Shown in pieces: positions 32,911-44,440 of a DNA stretch of 64,000 bases (positions within the stretch are counted from its first letter, which is position 1; each line of letters opens with the position of its first letter). The translations under genes were made by a program, and so were the position numbers. A model generated the notes under the pieces. That model worked only from the letters and a program-made list of their open reading frames with translations, did not search any database and was not told the DNA's origin. Source of the DNA: Calliphora vicina (taxonomy: Eukaryota; Arthropoda; Insecta; Diptera; Calliphoridae); the NCBI RefSeq assembly GCF_958450345.1, contig NC_088780.1, positions 160,376,726-160,440,725 on the forward strand, given 5' to 3'.

Positions 32911-34925
32911 AGGGTGGCCCTTAATAAACGAAAGTTGGATTTTGGCCATTCTCACCCCCCAGTCTGGTAAACATTAGTAAAAAAATCATCCTGAAAAAAT
33001 TTTAGGTAAATCGGTTGGGGTTAAGACGTGCCGCAAGCCCTCTGAAGTTTTGAGATGCATTTACAAGGGCAAAAAATACATTTTTTTCAGTTTTTGTAAA
33101 AATTTTGCCATTAAAAAATTACTTCTGCAATTTAATTTAAAAGAATAGAAATGTGTACGTAATTGTCGTTCTAATGAGACATAAAAAACAGAAATTGGTC
33201 AAAAAATTTTAAAGTTATTAAAAATTCGCCAGGCCATTAACGTGTCTCAGGCAACTAGAACAAGAAATTTTGGAACAAAATGAACATATTTTGATAAATA
33301 TTAAAATAAAAGCTCATTTTTATTTAAAATATATCCATATTTACTTGTATATGAGTTTTTGTCTTCGTAGGATACCGTTAACCTCTTCCCAGGTATGACC
33401 AAAAAAATAAATTGTTTTTAACGGCAGTTTCAAAACTCCATTTTCAAATTTTTAAAAATTTTGTTAAACAAATTTCAGAATTTTTTGATCATCTCATTGG
33501 GATTTATTGAGAATATAATAGGGAATAAAAATGTGAAAAAATATAAAAATAGTGCTTATAGTTTTTCCGTACCTGCGATTTAAATTTTGAAATTTTCGAT
33601 AAAAACCAATTATTTGTCCATTTTTTTCCGAATGAGCTCGATTTCCTTACTGTTATGAATTTTAAGTAAAAGCTATTCAGATTATTATAGTCCAGATAAT
33701 TCTAAATATACTCTGAAAGTTTTGCTAAAATTGGAAAACGTTAAACCTTAAATCGTGAAAGTCAAATGTCAATTTTTTCAATATTTGGAGTTTCTCTTGG
33801 AAAGATAACGAAATTTTGTATATTTGCACTTGGGGTTAAAATGACCCCCAACTTCTAAGACAATAAAAAAAATTATGATTTTAAAAGTTTGGGATCATTT
33901 TAACCCCAAGTGCCATTAAGGGTTAAATTCCATTCTTGTGATGTTATTATAAACCATAGAGTTTATGTTATAGTTTTCTTAAGTTTCATCAAAATCGGCC
34001 CAAAAATAAATAACATTTCTATATCTTTAAATTAGAAATTCCAAATATTGAAAAATTTGACCTTTGACCTTCACGATTTAAGGTTTAGCGTTTTCCAATT
34101 TTAGTAGAAATTTCAGAGTATATTACAAATTATACGGACTATAATATTCTGAATAGGTTTTGCTTAAAATTCATAAAAGAAAGGAAATAGAGCTCATTCG
34201 CCAAAAAATGGACAAATAATTGGTTTTTATCGAAAATTTCAAAATTTAAATCGCAGGTACGGAAAAACTGTAAGAGGTATTGACATAATTTTTTCATATT
34301 TTTATTCCCTATTATATTCTCAATAAATCCCAATGAGATGATCAACAAATTCTGAAATGTGTTTAACAAAATTTTTAAAAAATTTAAAATGGAGTTTTGA
34401 AACTGTCGTTAGAAAAATTTTATTTTTTTGGTCATGCATGCGAATAGGTTAACGGTATCCTACGAAGACAAAAACTCGTATACAAGTAAATATGGATATA
34501 TTTTAAGTAAAAGTGAGCTTTTATTTTAATATTTATCAAAATATGTTAATTTTGTTCCAAAATAACTTGTTCTAGTTGCCTGAAACACGTTAATAGCCTG
34601 GCGAATTTTTAATAACTTTAACATTTTTTGACCAATTTCTGTTTTTTATATCTCATTAGAACGAAAATTACGTACACATTTCTATTCTTTTAAATTAATT
34701 TGCAAAAGTAATTTTTTAATGGGAAAATTTTTACAAAAACTGAAAAAATGCATTTTTTTCCCCTTGTAAATGCATCTCAAAACTTCAGAGGGCTTGCGGC
34801 ACGTCTTAACCCCAACCGATTTACCTAAAATTTTCTCAGGAGGTGAGAATGAGGTGAGAATGAGAAAAAAAAAACTGGACGTATAAAAACAAATCACAAA
34901 ACGAAATTTTGTTAGCCCACTCCCT
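32911..34925. mobile_element. 2-kb foldback element, arms near 950 bp
   Basis: The left arm starts AGGGTGGCCCTTAATAAACG. The right arm is its inverse over most of its length; for example CCGCAAGCCCTCTGAAGTTT (33,032) pairs with AAACTTCAGAGGGCTTGCGG (34,781), and 'ggataccgttaacc' with 'ggttaacggtatcc'. The centre near 33,870 holds 'cttggggttaaaatgaccc' facing 'ggatcattttaaccccaag'. The extreme right end is altered (AGGGAGTGGGCTAAC read inward). No transposase is seen. Transcribed, it would fold into one long hairpin. A half copy is at 43,385-44,412. Confidence 0.9.
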
Positions 34926-34929
34926 AAAA

Positions 34930-35270
34930 TCACTTAGATAAGCATAAATTTCATATAAACAACGATATCAGATTCAAATTCGTCATTTTGGAGTTATTTA
35001 AAATTTTTGGGGATAAAAATTTTCATTATTATAAAACTGCCAATTATTGGAATTAATTTTACCCTTTGGAAGTTAATTCACTTTTTAAAGTTGGATATTA
35101 GTTCATTTTAGTTAGGATTTATTTCATTGGGAGTTAGTTCACGGTACCAATCTTATTTACCTTTAGCTTGGGTTCCGTTAATAGTTACTCTAAGCAGCTC
35201 ACGTGGGTTCTTCCAACACTGATCCATTTGTGATTCCCAAGTATTAACGAAATTTTGGCTAACGGGTTGT
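34930..35270. other. No recognised gene or element
   Basis: A short stretch between the foldback and a MITE. It has three spaced 'agttAgttcatt/ggttAgttcac' phrases near 35,070-35,145, too few to call a repeat. Confidence 0.4.
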
Positions 35271-35271
35271 G

Positions 35272-35545
35272 CATGTTTACAGTAACCATTTCAAAATTTT
35301 TAAAAGTCTTTTAACAATATTATAGTCACAGTAACTATTTACATGATTGTGGTAAATCAATCATATATATGGTTACAGTAAACAAGTATATGTTTGTGAC
35401 AACCATTTGTATGATTAAGGTTTACCATATTATATTGCTATCGGCTAATTGATATCATAATCTGAGAACAACATATTATGATATAAAGATTCATCATAAC
35501 AATGGTTATCACAAACATATACTGGTTTACTGTGTGCTTCGCTAA
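35272..35545. mobile_element. Decayed palindromic MITE, related to 12.5 kb copy
   Basis: It shares 'ggttacagtaaacaagtata', 'tatgtttgtgacaacca' and 'ataatctgagaacaacat' with 12,461-12,854 and keeps the same dyad. The CACGCAGAG ends are gone on both sides. Confidence 0.7.
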
Positions 35546-35579
35546 CCGTAATGATTTACAATATATTTAGTCTATCTAT

Positions 35580-35790
35580 ATATAATTTGTTATATCTATG
35601 TGAGGTGCCACGCCAACTATTGCTAGTTTGCCATTTTTGGCCTAAATAAGTAATTCCTATAAAGCTTCAAGGCTTTACATATTACAATTATAGAGAGAGA
35701 GATATGAATTTGCATAATTAGATTGTATGGGAGGTACCACGCCCACTATTGATAGTATGCCTATTCTTGCCCTAAATATTAATATTGCTG
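35580..35790 (+). repeat. Degenerate dispersed repeat R3, copy B
   Basis: Two blocks about 137 bp apart read 'gaggtgccacgccaactatt' and 'gaggtaccacgcccactatt'. A similar 'gataggtgccacgcc' phrase occurs at 22,430. Confidence 0.45.
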
Positions 35791-35809
35791 GTACAAAATT
35801 TATGGACCC

Positions 35810-36685
35810 TATCTCTAATAGTACCTATCCTGTTTTTATTACATATTTGGAATTTCTCTGTGAAAATATGTAATAATACATTCTTGGGCAAAAAAAAAAG
35901 AGATTGCAATATTACCAACAACTAATTTAAATTTCATATTAAATACCAAAAAAAAACTTTTTCATATCATAACCCCGCCAAAAACTAGACAACGCATTTT
36001 TATTTACCTCCTCAATTTACAATAGATTTTCAAATGAAACGATTTATGTTTGTATTTATTTATTTGTATGTATTTTTATCATACACACAATTTATGGCAT
36101 GATAAAAATTCACTAAAATCATGGCTCAAATTAAATGTGAGAGAACTTAAATCATTTTTGTGTGTGTTTTTATATCGATGTAACGTAACAACGCAATAAC
36201 CTATCAATGCAGTAAAATCCTGTAAAATAATTTAAGTGTTTTAGATACATAAATTGCAATTTAGGAGAAAAATTAAAAACATGAAAAAACAACAAAAAAA
36301 TAATAACACTAATTGTTAGTAACCAACTGAACTGTGGTGAACAAAAAAAAACTACTTTACACACACAGACAGATAGATAGATAGACAGACAAACATATAG
36401 AAAACACTGGCAGTAGGCAAAAACAGTAATGTATACAATAATTGAAATATTTGGCCAATTTCAATTACGTACAATAAATGTTGGCATCATTCAAAAACAA
36501 CAATATGCATGCATACTAGGGTGATACTTATTCAACTATTCATTCCCAAAATCTCATTATTTAGCTTCATTCAAAGGATTTTATTTCAGTAGAATTCATT
36601 CCTGAATTGACTTGATTCATAACAGAATTGACTCAACCACTTGAATGATGATTATATTTTTGTTAATCAAATTGACTTAATGTCA
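35810..36685. other. No recognised gene or element
   Basis: A+T-rich DNA with a (GATA/GACA)n patch near 36,366-36,390. Frames are short and low in complexity. Confidence 0.4.
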
Positions 36686-36686
36686 A

Positions 36687-37620
36687 AATGACTTAAAAAT
36701 AAAGGGTTTACAATAAATGGCGTATCTTTTGAACGCTTTCTTTGTTTTTAATATCTTATACGTCATTTTGAAGGTTACATATCTGTCATTTATTCTCACT
36801 TAGTTATTAAAAATTATAGTGTAAACCATGATACAATAATTGTAGAAGGTAGAATCACTGGGGAGAGTTTTCAATATTTAGCCCTATAACGTCAAACTTT
36901 GATTTTGATTTTTTTCATATTTTTTTATATTTTCTTTTGTTTGACGTTACAAGAATTGTATAATTGAGAATTTATTTTCTACTGGGTGTACCTTATGTTG
37001 TTGTATCATGGTGTAAACTACAAAGTTTTTTTTTGCTTCGAAAATTTAGAATTTTGTACCAACCAATCGTCATATGCTAGAAGTTTTGCTTTACCTCTTT
37101 AATTTGAAAAAAAATATTACTGAAGCTCTCCGATTGACCACGAAAGCTTATGGTGAATGTGTCGTGAATGTGTCGAGAGATGGTTTGTTCGGTTCAGAAG
37201 TGATGATTTTGTTACGTAAAAAAAGTAAAAGATCGATCAGGCCAGCCAAAAAAAATTGAAGACCAAGATTTGGAGGCATATTCCATGAAAAAATTATCCA
37301 TTAAGATTACCCGAAGCTAAGAGTTCGTATGTGAAGACCGGCCAACCAGCCAGCGGAATCAGCATCAAAGCCATTTGGCGCTAATTGAAGAAAATTGCCC
37401 AGAATATCATCATGACAACGCTCGACCACATGTTAAAATAGCTGTAAAAAACTTTTTATAATGAAGTGGTTGGAAAGTTTTGGTCCACAACGTGTCTGTC
37501 TCGATCGATGCAGAAGGCTCTTTCTGGGATATGCTTCAGAAGAGCAGCACTTTTGGCAATGGACAATACTTTGAATAAATTTATATTGTACAAATGTTTC
37601 AAAATAAAAGATACACCCAA
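36687..37620 (+). pseudogene. Mariner transposase relic with nested P-like MITE
   Basis: It begins with the mariner end phrase 'atgacttaaaaataaag' and the leader 'atatctgtcatttattctc'. Codons from about 37,050 resemble the N-terminus (RHMLEVLLYLFNLKKN, ITEALR, AYGECV). Later pieces include RSIRPAKKN (PGQPKKF region), 'acccgaagctaagagttcgt' (NPKRKRSYV) and the C-terminal 'gcaatggacaatactttgaa'. The second catalytic region survives weakly near 37,410 (HHDNARPHV-like), but much of the gene is deleted, with stops and frameshifts throughout. The right terminus is near 37,615 (agatacacccaat). Confidence 0.85.
36827..37010. mobile_element. 184-bp P-element-like MITE, 8-bp duplication
   Basis: The ends are CATGATACAATAATTGTAG and, inverted, CATGATACAACAACATAAGG. 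GTGTAAAC lies on both sides (36,819-36,826, 37,011-37,018). Other mariner copies lack the insert here. CATGAT ends, a CATAAGG motif inside and an 8-bp duplication are the marks of the P superfamily in flies. The interior is a loose palindrome around 'gacgttac'. It is too short to code. Confidence 0.88.
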
Positions 37621-37664
37621 TCAATTGAAATAAGTTTGCTTCATTTAGTTTTGTTTAGCTTTTA

Positions 37665-37840
37665 TGCCCGTAACTTCAACAAATAGATATCTACGGTGTA
37701 AAATACCCAGCAGATAAATTTACCTGAAAGGTAACTTGACATTAATTTCAAATCAATATCCACGGGTAAAAATTACCAAATATTTTTACTCCATAAGTAA
37801 CTAAGCTCTGATAGATATCTATTTGTTGAAATTACGGGCA
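37665..37840. mobile_element. PIF/Harbinger-like MITE, TTA duplication
   Basis: The ends are TGCCCGTAACTTCAACAAAT and, inverted, TGCCCGTAATTTCAACAAAT, extending to about 29 bp (AGATATCTA). TTA lies on both sides (37,662-37,664, 37,841-37,843). Length is 176 bp. Confidence 0.88.
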
Positions 37841-37857
37841 TTAATCATTTACATAAC

Positions 37858-38023
37858 CCCATGTCTATCTATACCTCATACATTTTTATCATGATAAACA
37901 TCAAAATGTTTGTCAATATAAAAAATTATAAGGTATAGTCTCCATTTATTAGTATTATTGCATCGTTATGACAAAATTGTTAATATTTTTGCTCAGACAA
38001 CATTGTCTTGACAACAAATGTCA
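37858..38023 (+). mobile_element. PIF-like MITE (copy of 17.0 kb), cut by T element
   Basis: It matches 17,000-17,165 ('atgtctatctatacctca', 'tttttatcatgataaac', 'gctcagacaacattg', 'cttgacaacaaatgtca'). It stops exactly where CACAGTG of the T copy begins, so T landed in it or a rearrangement joined them. The missing end is not found on the far side. Confidence 0.8.
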
Positions 38024-39040
38024 CACAGTGGTATGAGAAAAAAAAGAGGTAAATAAATCTGTAACTTAGTCCGATTTGAATGAAATTTGAATTTTGACCG
38101 CATGGGCATAACAGGGGTGCGGCCATTGTTCCCCAAAGTATGTTCAATTTTTAAAACGATCCTATTTCTTCGTCTGAGTTCTGATTTCAAAAAACTTACA
38201 CATATAGAATCTCGTCATCGAGCACTACAAAAAACTTCGTCGTAGCTATCAATTATATGTTATAACTTAGGAGATATACGCATTACTACTCCAGTACAAA
38301 ACATTTTTACTCACCCTACTCCAGTTATTTGATAACAGAGGGTCCAAATATTTCCCGATTTTCTCAATTTTTTTATTAGACTAGCAACAAATGTTTATGT
38401 CAAACAAAAAAATAATTGTTTAAAAATCTTGACTGACTCAAAATTTATTTGCATTTCAATTTAAAAAAATGCGATTTTTCGCTAGTTTTTGGGAAAAAAG
38501 TACTTTTTTTCTTTTTAGGTTAACTAAAAAAATTCTAAAAAAATGTATTAGGAATTTATACTTTTTGAAAAGCCAATTCACATTAAATATTTTAAATGAA
38601 AACAAATTTAAAAATTGTTGATACCGAGGGGACCTGGTCCATCCATAAAACGCCTATTTATTTATCTAAAATTCAACTTTAGGGAAAAAATTCTCAAATC
38701 GCATACTAGATATCAAAATTTAGTAATTCAGTTTAGATGGCCATATATGTTTTTAATTGTTTTGTAAAGTTTTTCGATAACCCCGCCCTTGGTATGTATA
38801 TTATAGCTAAAAAATTTAAAAATCACATTTTTGGGATTTTTCAACACATTTTTGGGAATTGTTTCAAAATTTGTTTTTAGTTTTCTATTTCCAATGGCAA
38901 AATCTCTATAACTGTAAAACTTTATTAAAAACTATTCATAAAAAAAATTAATTTCAATTGAAAAATTTTTATGTATCTTTGGAAAAACTCAATAAAAAGC
39001 AATTTTTGTCATATTTTTCAAAAAACTGTTCTTTGGGTTG
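38024..39040 (+). mobile_element. T element, right-truncated
   Basis: It begins CACAGTGGTATGAGAAAAAA, with TGTCA before it. It follows the T sequence (reverse of 26,008 downwards) through 'ctactccagt', 'gataccgaggggacctggtc' and 'gataaccccgcccttggtat', then stops matching near 39,040. The distance from heptamer to AAATAAATC is 20 bp here. Confidence 0.8.
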
Positions 39041-39206
39041 CTTATTTGCGATTTTATAATTTTAAAATTCTAGGACACTATTAACCCTTCCATATCTGGG
39101 GTCAAAATTGAGCTAGACAGACCAGAAACTACAAATTATTAAAAATATAAAATACATTTGTCCATTTCACAATCGGAGTCATAGCGTTGTATGTCGTAAT
39201 TTTTAT

Positions 39207-39963
39207 ACCCTACACCACCATAGTGGGGAGGGTATTATGCGTTTGTGCAGATGTTTGTAACGCCCAAAAATATTAGTCTAACATCTACCTTAAAGTATAC
39301 CGATCGACTTAGAATCACTTTCTGAGTCGATTAAGCGATGTCCGTCCGTCCGTCCGTCCGTCTGGTCGGCTGGCTGGCTGGCTGTCCATGTAAACCTTGT
39401 GCGCAGAGTACAGGTCGCAATTTTGAAGATATTTCGATCAAATTTGGTACATATTATTTTTTTGGCTCAAGGACCAAGCCTATTGAAACTGGCTGAAATC
39501 GGTCCACTATTTCACCTAGCCCCCATACAAATGTCCTCCCGAAATTGGACTTTATCGGTCATAAATGTTTAATTTATATATGTATCTCCACAAATTCCGC
39601 TCCAAATAAGTTTTATATACACAAAATTCATGTCAGCAAATTTTGTTACGATCGGTCCATAATTAGTCATAGCTCCCATATAGACCCGCTTCCGAAAATC
39701 ACTTTAACGTGCATAAATCGCTTAAAAATGTTGGTAAACACACACAATTCAACATAGTTAACTTTAATATAGACGTAAATCACACGACCTAATTTCATGG
39801 TGATCGGTCCATAATTGGTCATAGCCCCCATATAAGACCCACTTCCGAAAATCACTTAAAAATATAAATTATTGAAATTTTAAAAGAAAATTTTTTTTTG
39901 CTCTTTTACTTAGTGTAGGGTATTATATGGTCGGGCTTGACCGACCATACTTTCTTACTTGTT
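39207..39963 (-). mobile_element. D2 DINE-like element, full length (reference copy)
   Basis: From the right it has 'acaagtaagaaagtat', the hairpin GGTCGGTCAAGCCCGACC, 'ataataccctacactaa', duplicated blocks that share 'ttatggaccgatc' and 'tcatatgggagctatgac'-like text, the (GGAC)n tract and core near 39,340, and the 'ataccctacaccacc' end. Very similar to the nested copy at 10,975. The 60-70-codon frames in it are repeat translations. Confidence 0.9.
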
Positions 39964-39964
39964 T

Positions 39965-41078
39965 TATTAATGTTTTGTTTCGAAAATATTTTTGAGAAAA
40001 ATATTTATGACATACAACGATATGACAATTAGATTTGATTATTAAAAATGATTTGCATGATGTTGTATTGCATACATAATGGTGATTCAAACGAATAAAA
40101 CATGTCGAACACATCTCACACACACTTTGTTTTATTTAAATTTAAAGATAAGGTAAGGTCTAATTTATGTGTGAAATTGCTTTAAAAATTGCTATATTTC
40201 AATATAAAGTGCAAAAAAAAAAAGAAATTTCAGTTAATCGACCAAAAATAATCGATTTATTTGTCAGTTATTTGTTAAATTATTCGAACAGTTAAACGAC
40301 CAAAATTAATCTGTTAACCGAGTAACGTTTAATCGATGGAATACCCTAGTTATGTTAGCTTTGAGGGCCGATGTGGTTCTTTTAAACCCAAAAACCGAAA
40401 CTTCATATTAAATGTGAAGCCTCTAAACGTTAAACGAATTTGCTGAAATTTCCAGCATTTTATTTTAAGCAGAAAGAAAATAATTGTATATCTTTGTCAG
40501 CAGCGAAAATGGAAAATGTGCAAAATAAGGGCCAACCTAATTTACACAGATACACATTCTTTACATATTTATTCGTACAAAAACAGAAAAGTACTATTGA
40601 CCATAAATTTTGGCCTATAAATTTGAAGTGTATGTGTATGTATGGCAGTGTGTGTGTGTATTTGTATAAGAGTGTTAGTGTTTGCATGTCAATGTGTTTG
40701 TGTATACAGACCAATCAGTTGTACATCATTGAACATTAAATTAAAATGCAGGCAATATATTGTAAATTTTACCCAAAATAAAATTCCCCAAAAAAAACTA
40801 AATTATAAAATACTGTTTAAAATTTGTTGAAAAAAATCTATAAAAACTGATAAAAATATTGTTGTATAATTTTTCTAGATAAATTACTAAAATCACAAAA
40901 TAAATTTGTGAAAAAAAAAGTTGTAGAAATGATAATATTTGAAAGTCCGTAGGTGGGATGATTTGTTGGTTTATAATCTGGGTTATTGGCTGTGACATTC
41001 AATTGTTCATTATAGAAGAGTACTCGAGTTTAAGTTTAGGGGAAGGACCTTATGAGCAGCTTAGAAGCGGCTCTATTT
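39965..41078. other. No recognised gene; possible MITE end near 40,345
   Basis: Between 40,225 and 40,345 'taatcgaccaaaaataatcg' and 'gttaaacgaccaaaattaat' form a two-fold repeat that ends in 'aatcgatggaataccct'. I cannot find the other end. (GT)n runs near 40,630-40,700 explain the overlapping frames there. Confidence 0.4.
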
Positions 41079-41212
41079 TTATACCTATATCACCATAGCG
41101 AAGAGGGTATAATGCCTTTGTGCAGATGTTTGTAACGCTAAAAAACAATCAATCAATCACTTTCTGAGTCGATTAAACGATGTCCTTCCGTCCGTCCGTC
41201 CGTCTAGCTGGC
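41079..41212 (-). mobile_element. D2 fragment joined to mariner
   Basis: It keeps only the 'ggtataatgcctttgtgcag' end, GAGTCGATTAAACGATGTC core and the (CCGT)n tract, then breaks directly into mariner sequence at about 41,213. Confidence 0.75.
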
Positions 41213-41660
41213 CTGCTCATATTTTGAGGTCGAGAATGGATCAAGCCAATTTTGGATACTCTCTTCTGAAGTGAAGCGAATCCCAGAGAGAGCTTGCTGC
41301 AACGATCGAAACAAATAGTAGTCGGACGGAGCAAGGTGTGGACTATAAGCTGGATGAGGCAAGACTTCCCAATCTCTTCATTCTAAATACTTTTTAACAG
41401 GTATTGCAACATTTGGCGGAGCGTTTTCATGATGGCTGCATATTCTGGTAGTTTTTCGGCCAATGCTCGCTTTAAACGAATCAGTTTCAGATTTCAGCAG
41501 CTCATAATAGGTAGGACCCTTTTGCTCCCACTAAATACAGAGAATTACTTTAGCGAGATGGATATTTTGCTTTTGTGTCGATTCTGCTAGTTGGCCGTGC
41601 TTCACATAGCATCTCTTACGCTTCGGATTATTGTAATGTATCCATTTTTCATCGGAAGTA
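41213..41660 (-). pseudogene. Mariner transposase, catalytic and C-terminal relic
   Basis: On the minus strand, from about 41,650: TTSDEKWIHYNNPKRKRCYV (first catalytic Asp present), LAESTQK, then HENAPPNVAIPVKKYLE (second position Glu instead of Asp), WEVLPHPAYSPHLAPSDYYL (third Asp of the DD34D triad present) and IRFTSEESIQNWLDPFSTSK. The part that normally holds VWWD and about 60 following residues is shortened. It lacks the N-terminal half. At 41,560 it is continuous where the copy at 10.5-12.3 kb carries a D2 insertion. Confidence 0.85.
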
Positions 41661-42685
41661 GTGATTCCGTATTTTTCGGACTTGCAAAAAAACTAGCGAT
41701 TCCATTGATTTCAAAAACCCTTTTCCGATTGATTTCCTATTTACAGCTGTGTTTTTTGTTAAACAAAAAAAATAAAGTGAATGGTTACAAACACAATAAC
41801 AAAACCATGAATGAAATTTTGTACTAGATTTTTTGCAATTGTTGTAGCTGCCAGTAGATGTTGTTGGTTTTGTAATATGTTTAGGTTACATTAGGTTAGG
41901 TTGTGTCCTTTAAGGATGCTGTGTATGAGCTGCTGCTCCAAAAATAGAGAAACAAAAAAAGTTGAGAGAAAAGCCAACAAAGACTATTAAAGAATTTAAC
42001 GAAAGCAACAATGTTGCCAGCAGCATTGGCAGTTTTTTTTTTAAGAGAGTGAGAGATATATACATACCACTCTCGCTAGCAACATGTTGATGAATAGTTT
42101 CAAAGAGTTTCTTGTTATTTTTATCATTCACTTACAGCTGCGAGTCATAATAAAGAATTTATTAACCTGATGTTTGTGAATTCTAAAACATTTTTCTGTT
42201 ATCTCTATGGTTTAATTGTTTTTTTTTTCTTCTTATTTTGCAAGTGTGTGGGTTTTTGTTGTTTGTAGTTATATTTCATTTATTATGTATTTAGTATACC
42301 ATCACTGATATCATATGACCAAAACCGACCGACCGACCAACCGACCATATACCCTTAAGGTGGTGGTAATAATTCACACATATTCACATATTTGCCGACA
42401 TAATCGTACTACACTCAGATGTAACTACATATAAGTATGTAGTGTTATAAATATTCAAATAAATTTTAAAGTCTTCTTTTTAGTTTTTTCTCAGTTAGAT
42501 TTTATTTTTAAGAAATTACTTTATATTCACATATTAAAAGGTTTCACATAATAATCATCCAAACTATTTTAGTCTTTAAGTAAAATTTTGTAACATTTCT
42601 TTTATTAGAAAAATTTTGCAGTTTTAGGTTTAACATATAAAGGAAATATGTACTTGCATTTGTATATATGAACTCTGTCCATACT
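41661..42685. other. Probably unique DNA with repeated GCAACATGTTG-type motifs
   Basis: No element ends are clear. GCAACAATGTTGCC (42,005-42,018) and GCAACATGTTG (42,079-42,089) are palindromic. A (GACC)n patch at 42,328-42,350 resembles a mini-me tract without its flanks. Frames at 41,591-41,827 and 41,910-42,131 are not recognisable. Confidence 0.4.
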
Positions 42686-42689
42686 CAAC

Positions 42690-43190
42690 TAGTATCTGCC
42701 TCATCGGTCTATAGATGGGTAGGATATATGCAAAATCATTCAAATCATCTAATTCAGGCCAAAAGGTGTTGGTAATCACCGAACTATAGCGTACGCCGTT
42801 AACGATGATGGCCTTGCTAACGTCGCGAAAGAAATATTGACCGCGGCCAACCTATAATCCACTCCAAACAGCGACTTTTTCGGAATGCATTGGAAGCTCT
42901 TGAATCTCATGTGTATTGGTATCTTGCCAAATTCGAAAATTTAGTTTGTTGGCGTACCCATTCATAAAGTAATGGGCTCATTGCTGAAAATTATTTTTTT
43001 TATGAAACTTAGGGTCAGTTTCCAACTGTTCCAGGGTCCTGTAGAATTTTGTACGGGTGCAGACTTAACACAAGAGGCGCAATTCGCGAAGTTGTGGTCT
43101 GCGAGATCGTGTGAGCTACACGAAGCCATTTACTTCAGATTCTCCTGCACACTCTCACGGACAGTGGCAATGTTTTAGGCAGATCTTGCG
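42690..43190 (-). pseudogene. Tc1/mariner-lineage transposase relic (DUF4817-type)
   Basis: On the minus strand the order is an N-terminal scrap (VCTRTKFYRTLEQLETDPKF), AHYFMNGYANKLNFRIWQDT (the region after the first catalytic Asp), NTHEIQELPMHSEKVAVWSG, YFFRDVSKAIIVNGVRYSSV and TFWPELDDL. This order fits the insect transposase family with the AHF-LNG-VNKQN-RIW and EKVTVWC motifs. The Asp itself and everything past the FWPEL region, with the second and third acidic residues, are lost. Stops occur near 43,075 and 42,855. Confidence 0.75.
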
Positions 43191-43201
43191 TTTCGTCGTC
43201 G

Positions 43202-43384
43202 CACAGTGGCTCATTATCGTTTTTCATCGGCCAAAACTCTGTAACTTTTGAACCGATAGAGATTACAAATTTTTGATGGACTTCTTGAATTTTTCTCCAG
43301 TTTTAATTTCATTAAAATCGATTCAGCAGTTGTTAAGCAATTTGAGGTTAAAGTTGAACTTTAACCTAATTTCATATTTTTTTT
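43202..43384 (+). mobile_element. Unassigned repeat end, CACAGTGGC start
   Basis: CACAGTGGCTCATTATCG follows 'cgtcg', and the fragment runs to the centre of the foldback half at 43,385. It contains 'aactctgtaacttttgaac', but there is no AAATAAAT motif at the Transib-like distance, so the terminus call is weak. Confidence 0.3.
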
Positions 43385-44412
43385 TATGGTTTTAAAAGTT
43401 TGGGGTCATTTTAACCCCAAGTGCTCTATAGGGTTAATTTTAATTTTTCTGCTGTTTTTGTAAATACTAGGCTTCGTGTTATATTTTTGTTAAATTTCAT
43501 CATAATCGTCCCAAAAATATACAACATTTCGAACATTTCGAAAAATTTCCAAGAGAAATTCCAAATATTGAAAAATTTGACCTTTGACCTTCACGATTTA
43601 AGGATTAACATTTTCCGATTTTAGTAAAAGTTTAGAGTATATTTAGAATTATCTGGACTATAATATTCTGAATAAGTTTTGCTTAAAATTCATAAGAGTA
43701 AGGAATATAATTGGTTTTTCTCGAAAATTTCAAAATTTAAATCGCAGGTACGGAAAAACTATAAGAGATATTTTCATAATTTTTTCACATTTTCATTCCC
43801 TATTATATTCTTAATAAATCCCAATGAGATGATCAAAAAATTCTGAAATTTGTTTAACAAAATTTTTAAAAATTTTAAAATGGAGTTTTGAAACTGCCGT
43901 TAAAATGTTTTTATTTTTTTGTTCATACCTAAGAATAGGTTAACGGTATCCTACGAAGACAAAAACTCATATACAAGTAAATATGGACATATTTTAAGTA
44001 AAAATAAGCTTGTATTTTAATATTTATCAAAATATGTTAATTTTGTTCGTACATTTCTTGTTCCAGTTGACTGAGACACGTTAATGGCCTGGCGAATTTT
44101 TAATAACTTTAAAATTTTTTGACCAATTTCAGTTTTTTATATCTCATTAGAACGAAAATTACGTACACATTTCGATTCTTTTAAATTAAATTGCAAAAGT
44201 AATTTTTTAATGGCAAAATTTTTACAAAAACTGAAAAAAATGCATTTTTTCCCCTTGTAAATGCATCTCAAAACTTCAGAGGGCTTGCGGCACGTCTTAA
44301 CCCCAAACGATTTACCTAAAATTTTTTCAGGATAATTTTTTTACTAATGTTCACCAAACTGGGGGGTGAGAATGACCAAAATCCAACTTTCGTTTATTAA
44401 GGGTCACCCTAA
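43385..44412 (+). mobile_element. Foldback element, right half
   Basis: It matches 33,880-34,860 of the 2-kb foldback and has a better preserved terminus: read inward from 44,412, AGGGTGACCCTTAATAAACG, then 'aaagttggattttggtca'. The left half is absent and replaced by unrelated DNA. Confidence 0.88.
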
Positions 44413-44440
44413 TCAGCATTACTTATAAAAAGCAGATAAA

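Noticed and set aside
40440..40739. Overlapping 99- and 84-codon frames on opposite strands
   Set aside because: They span a (GT)n-rich stretch that is open in several frames by composition.
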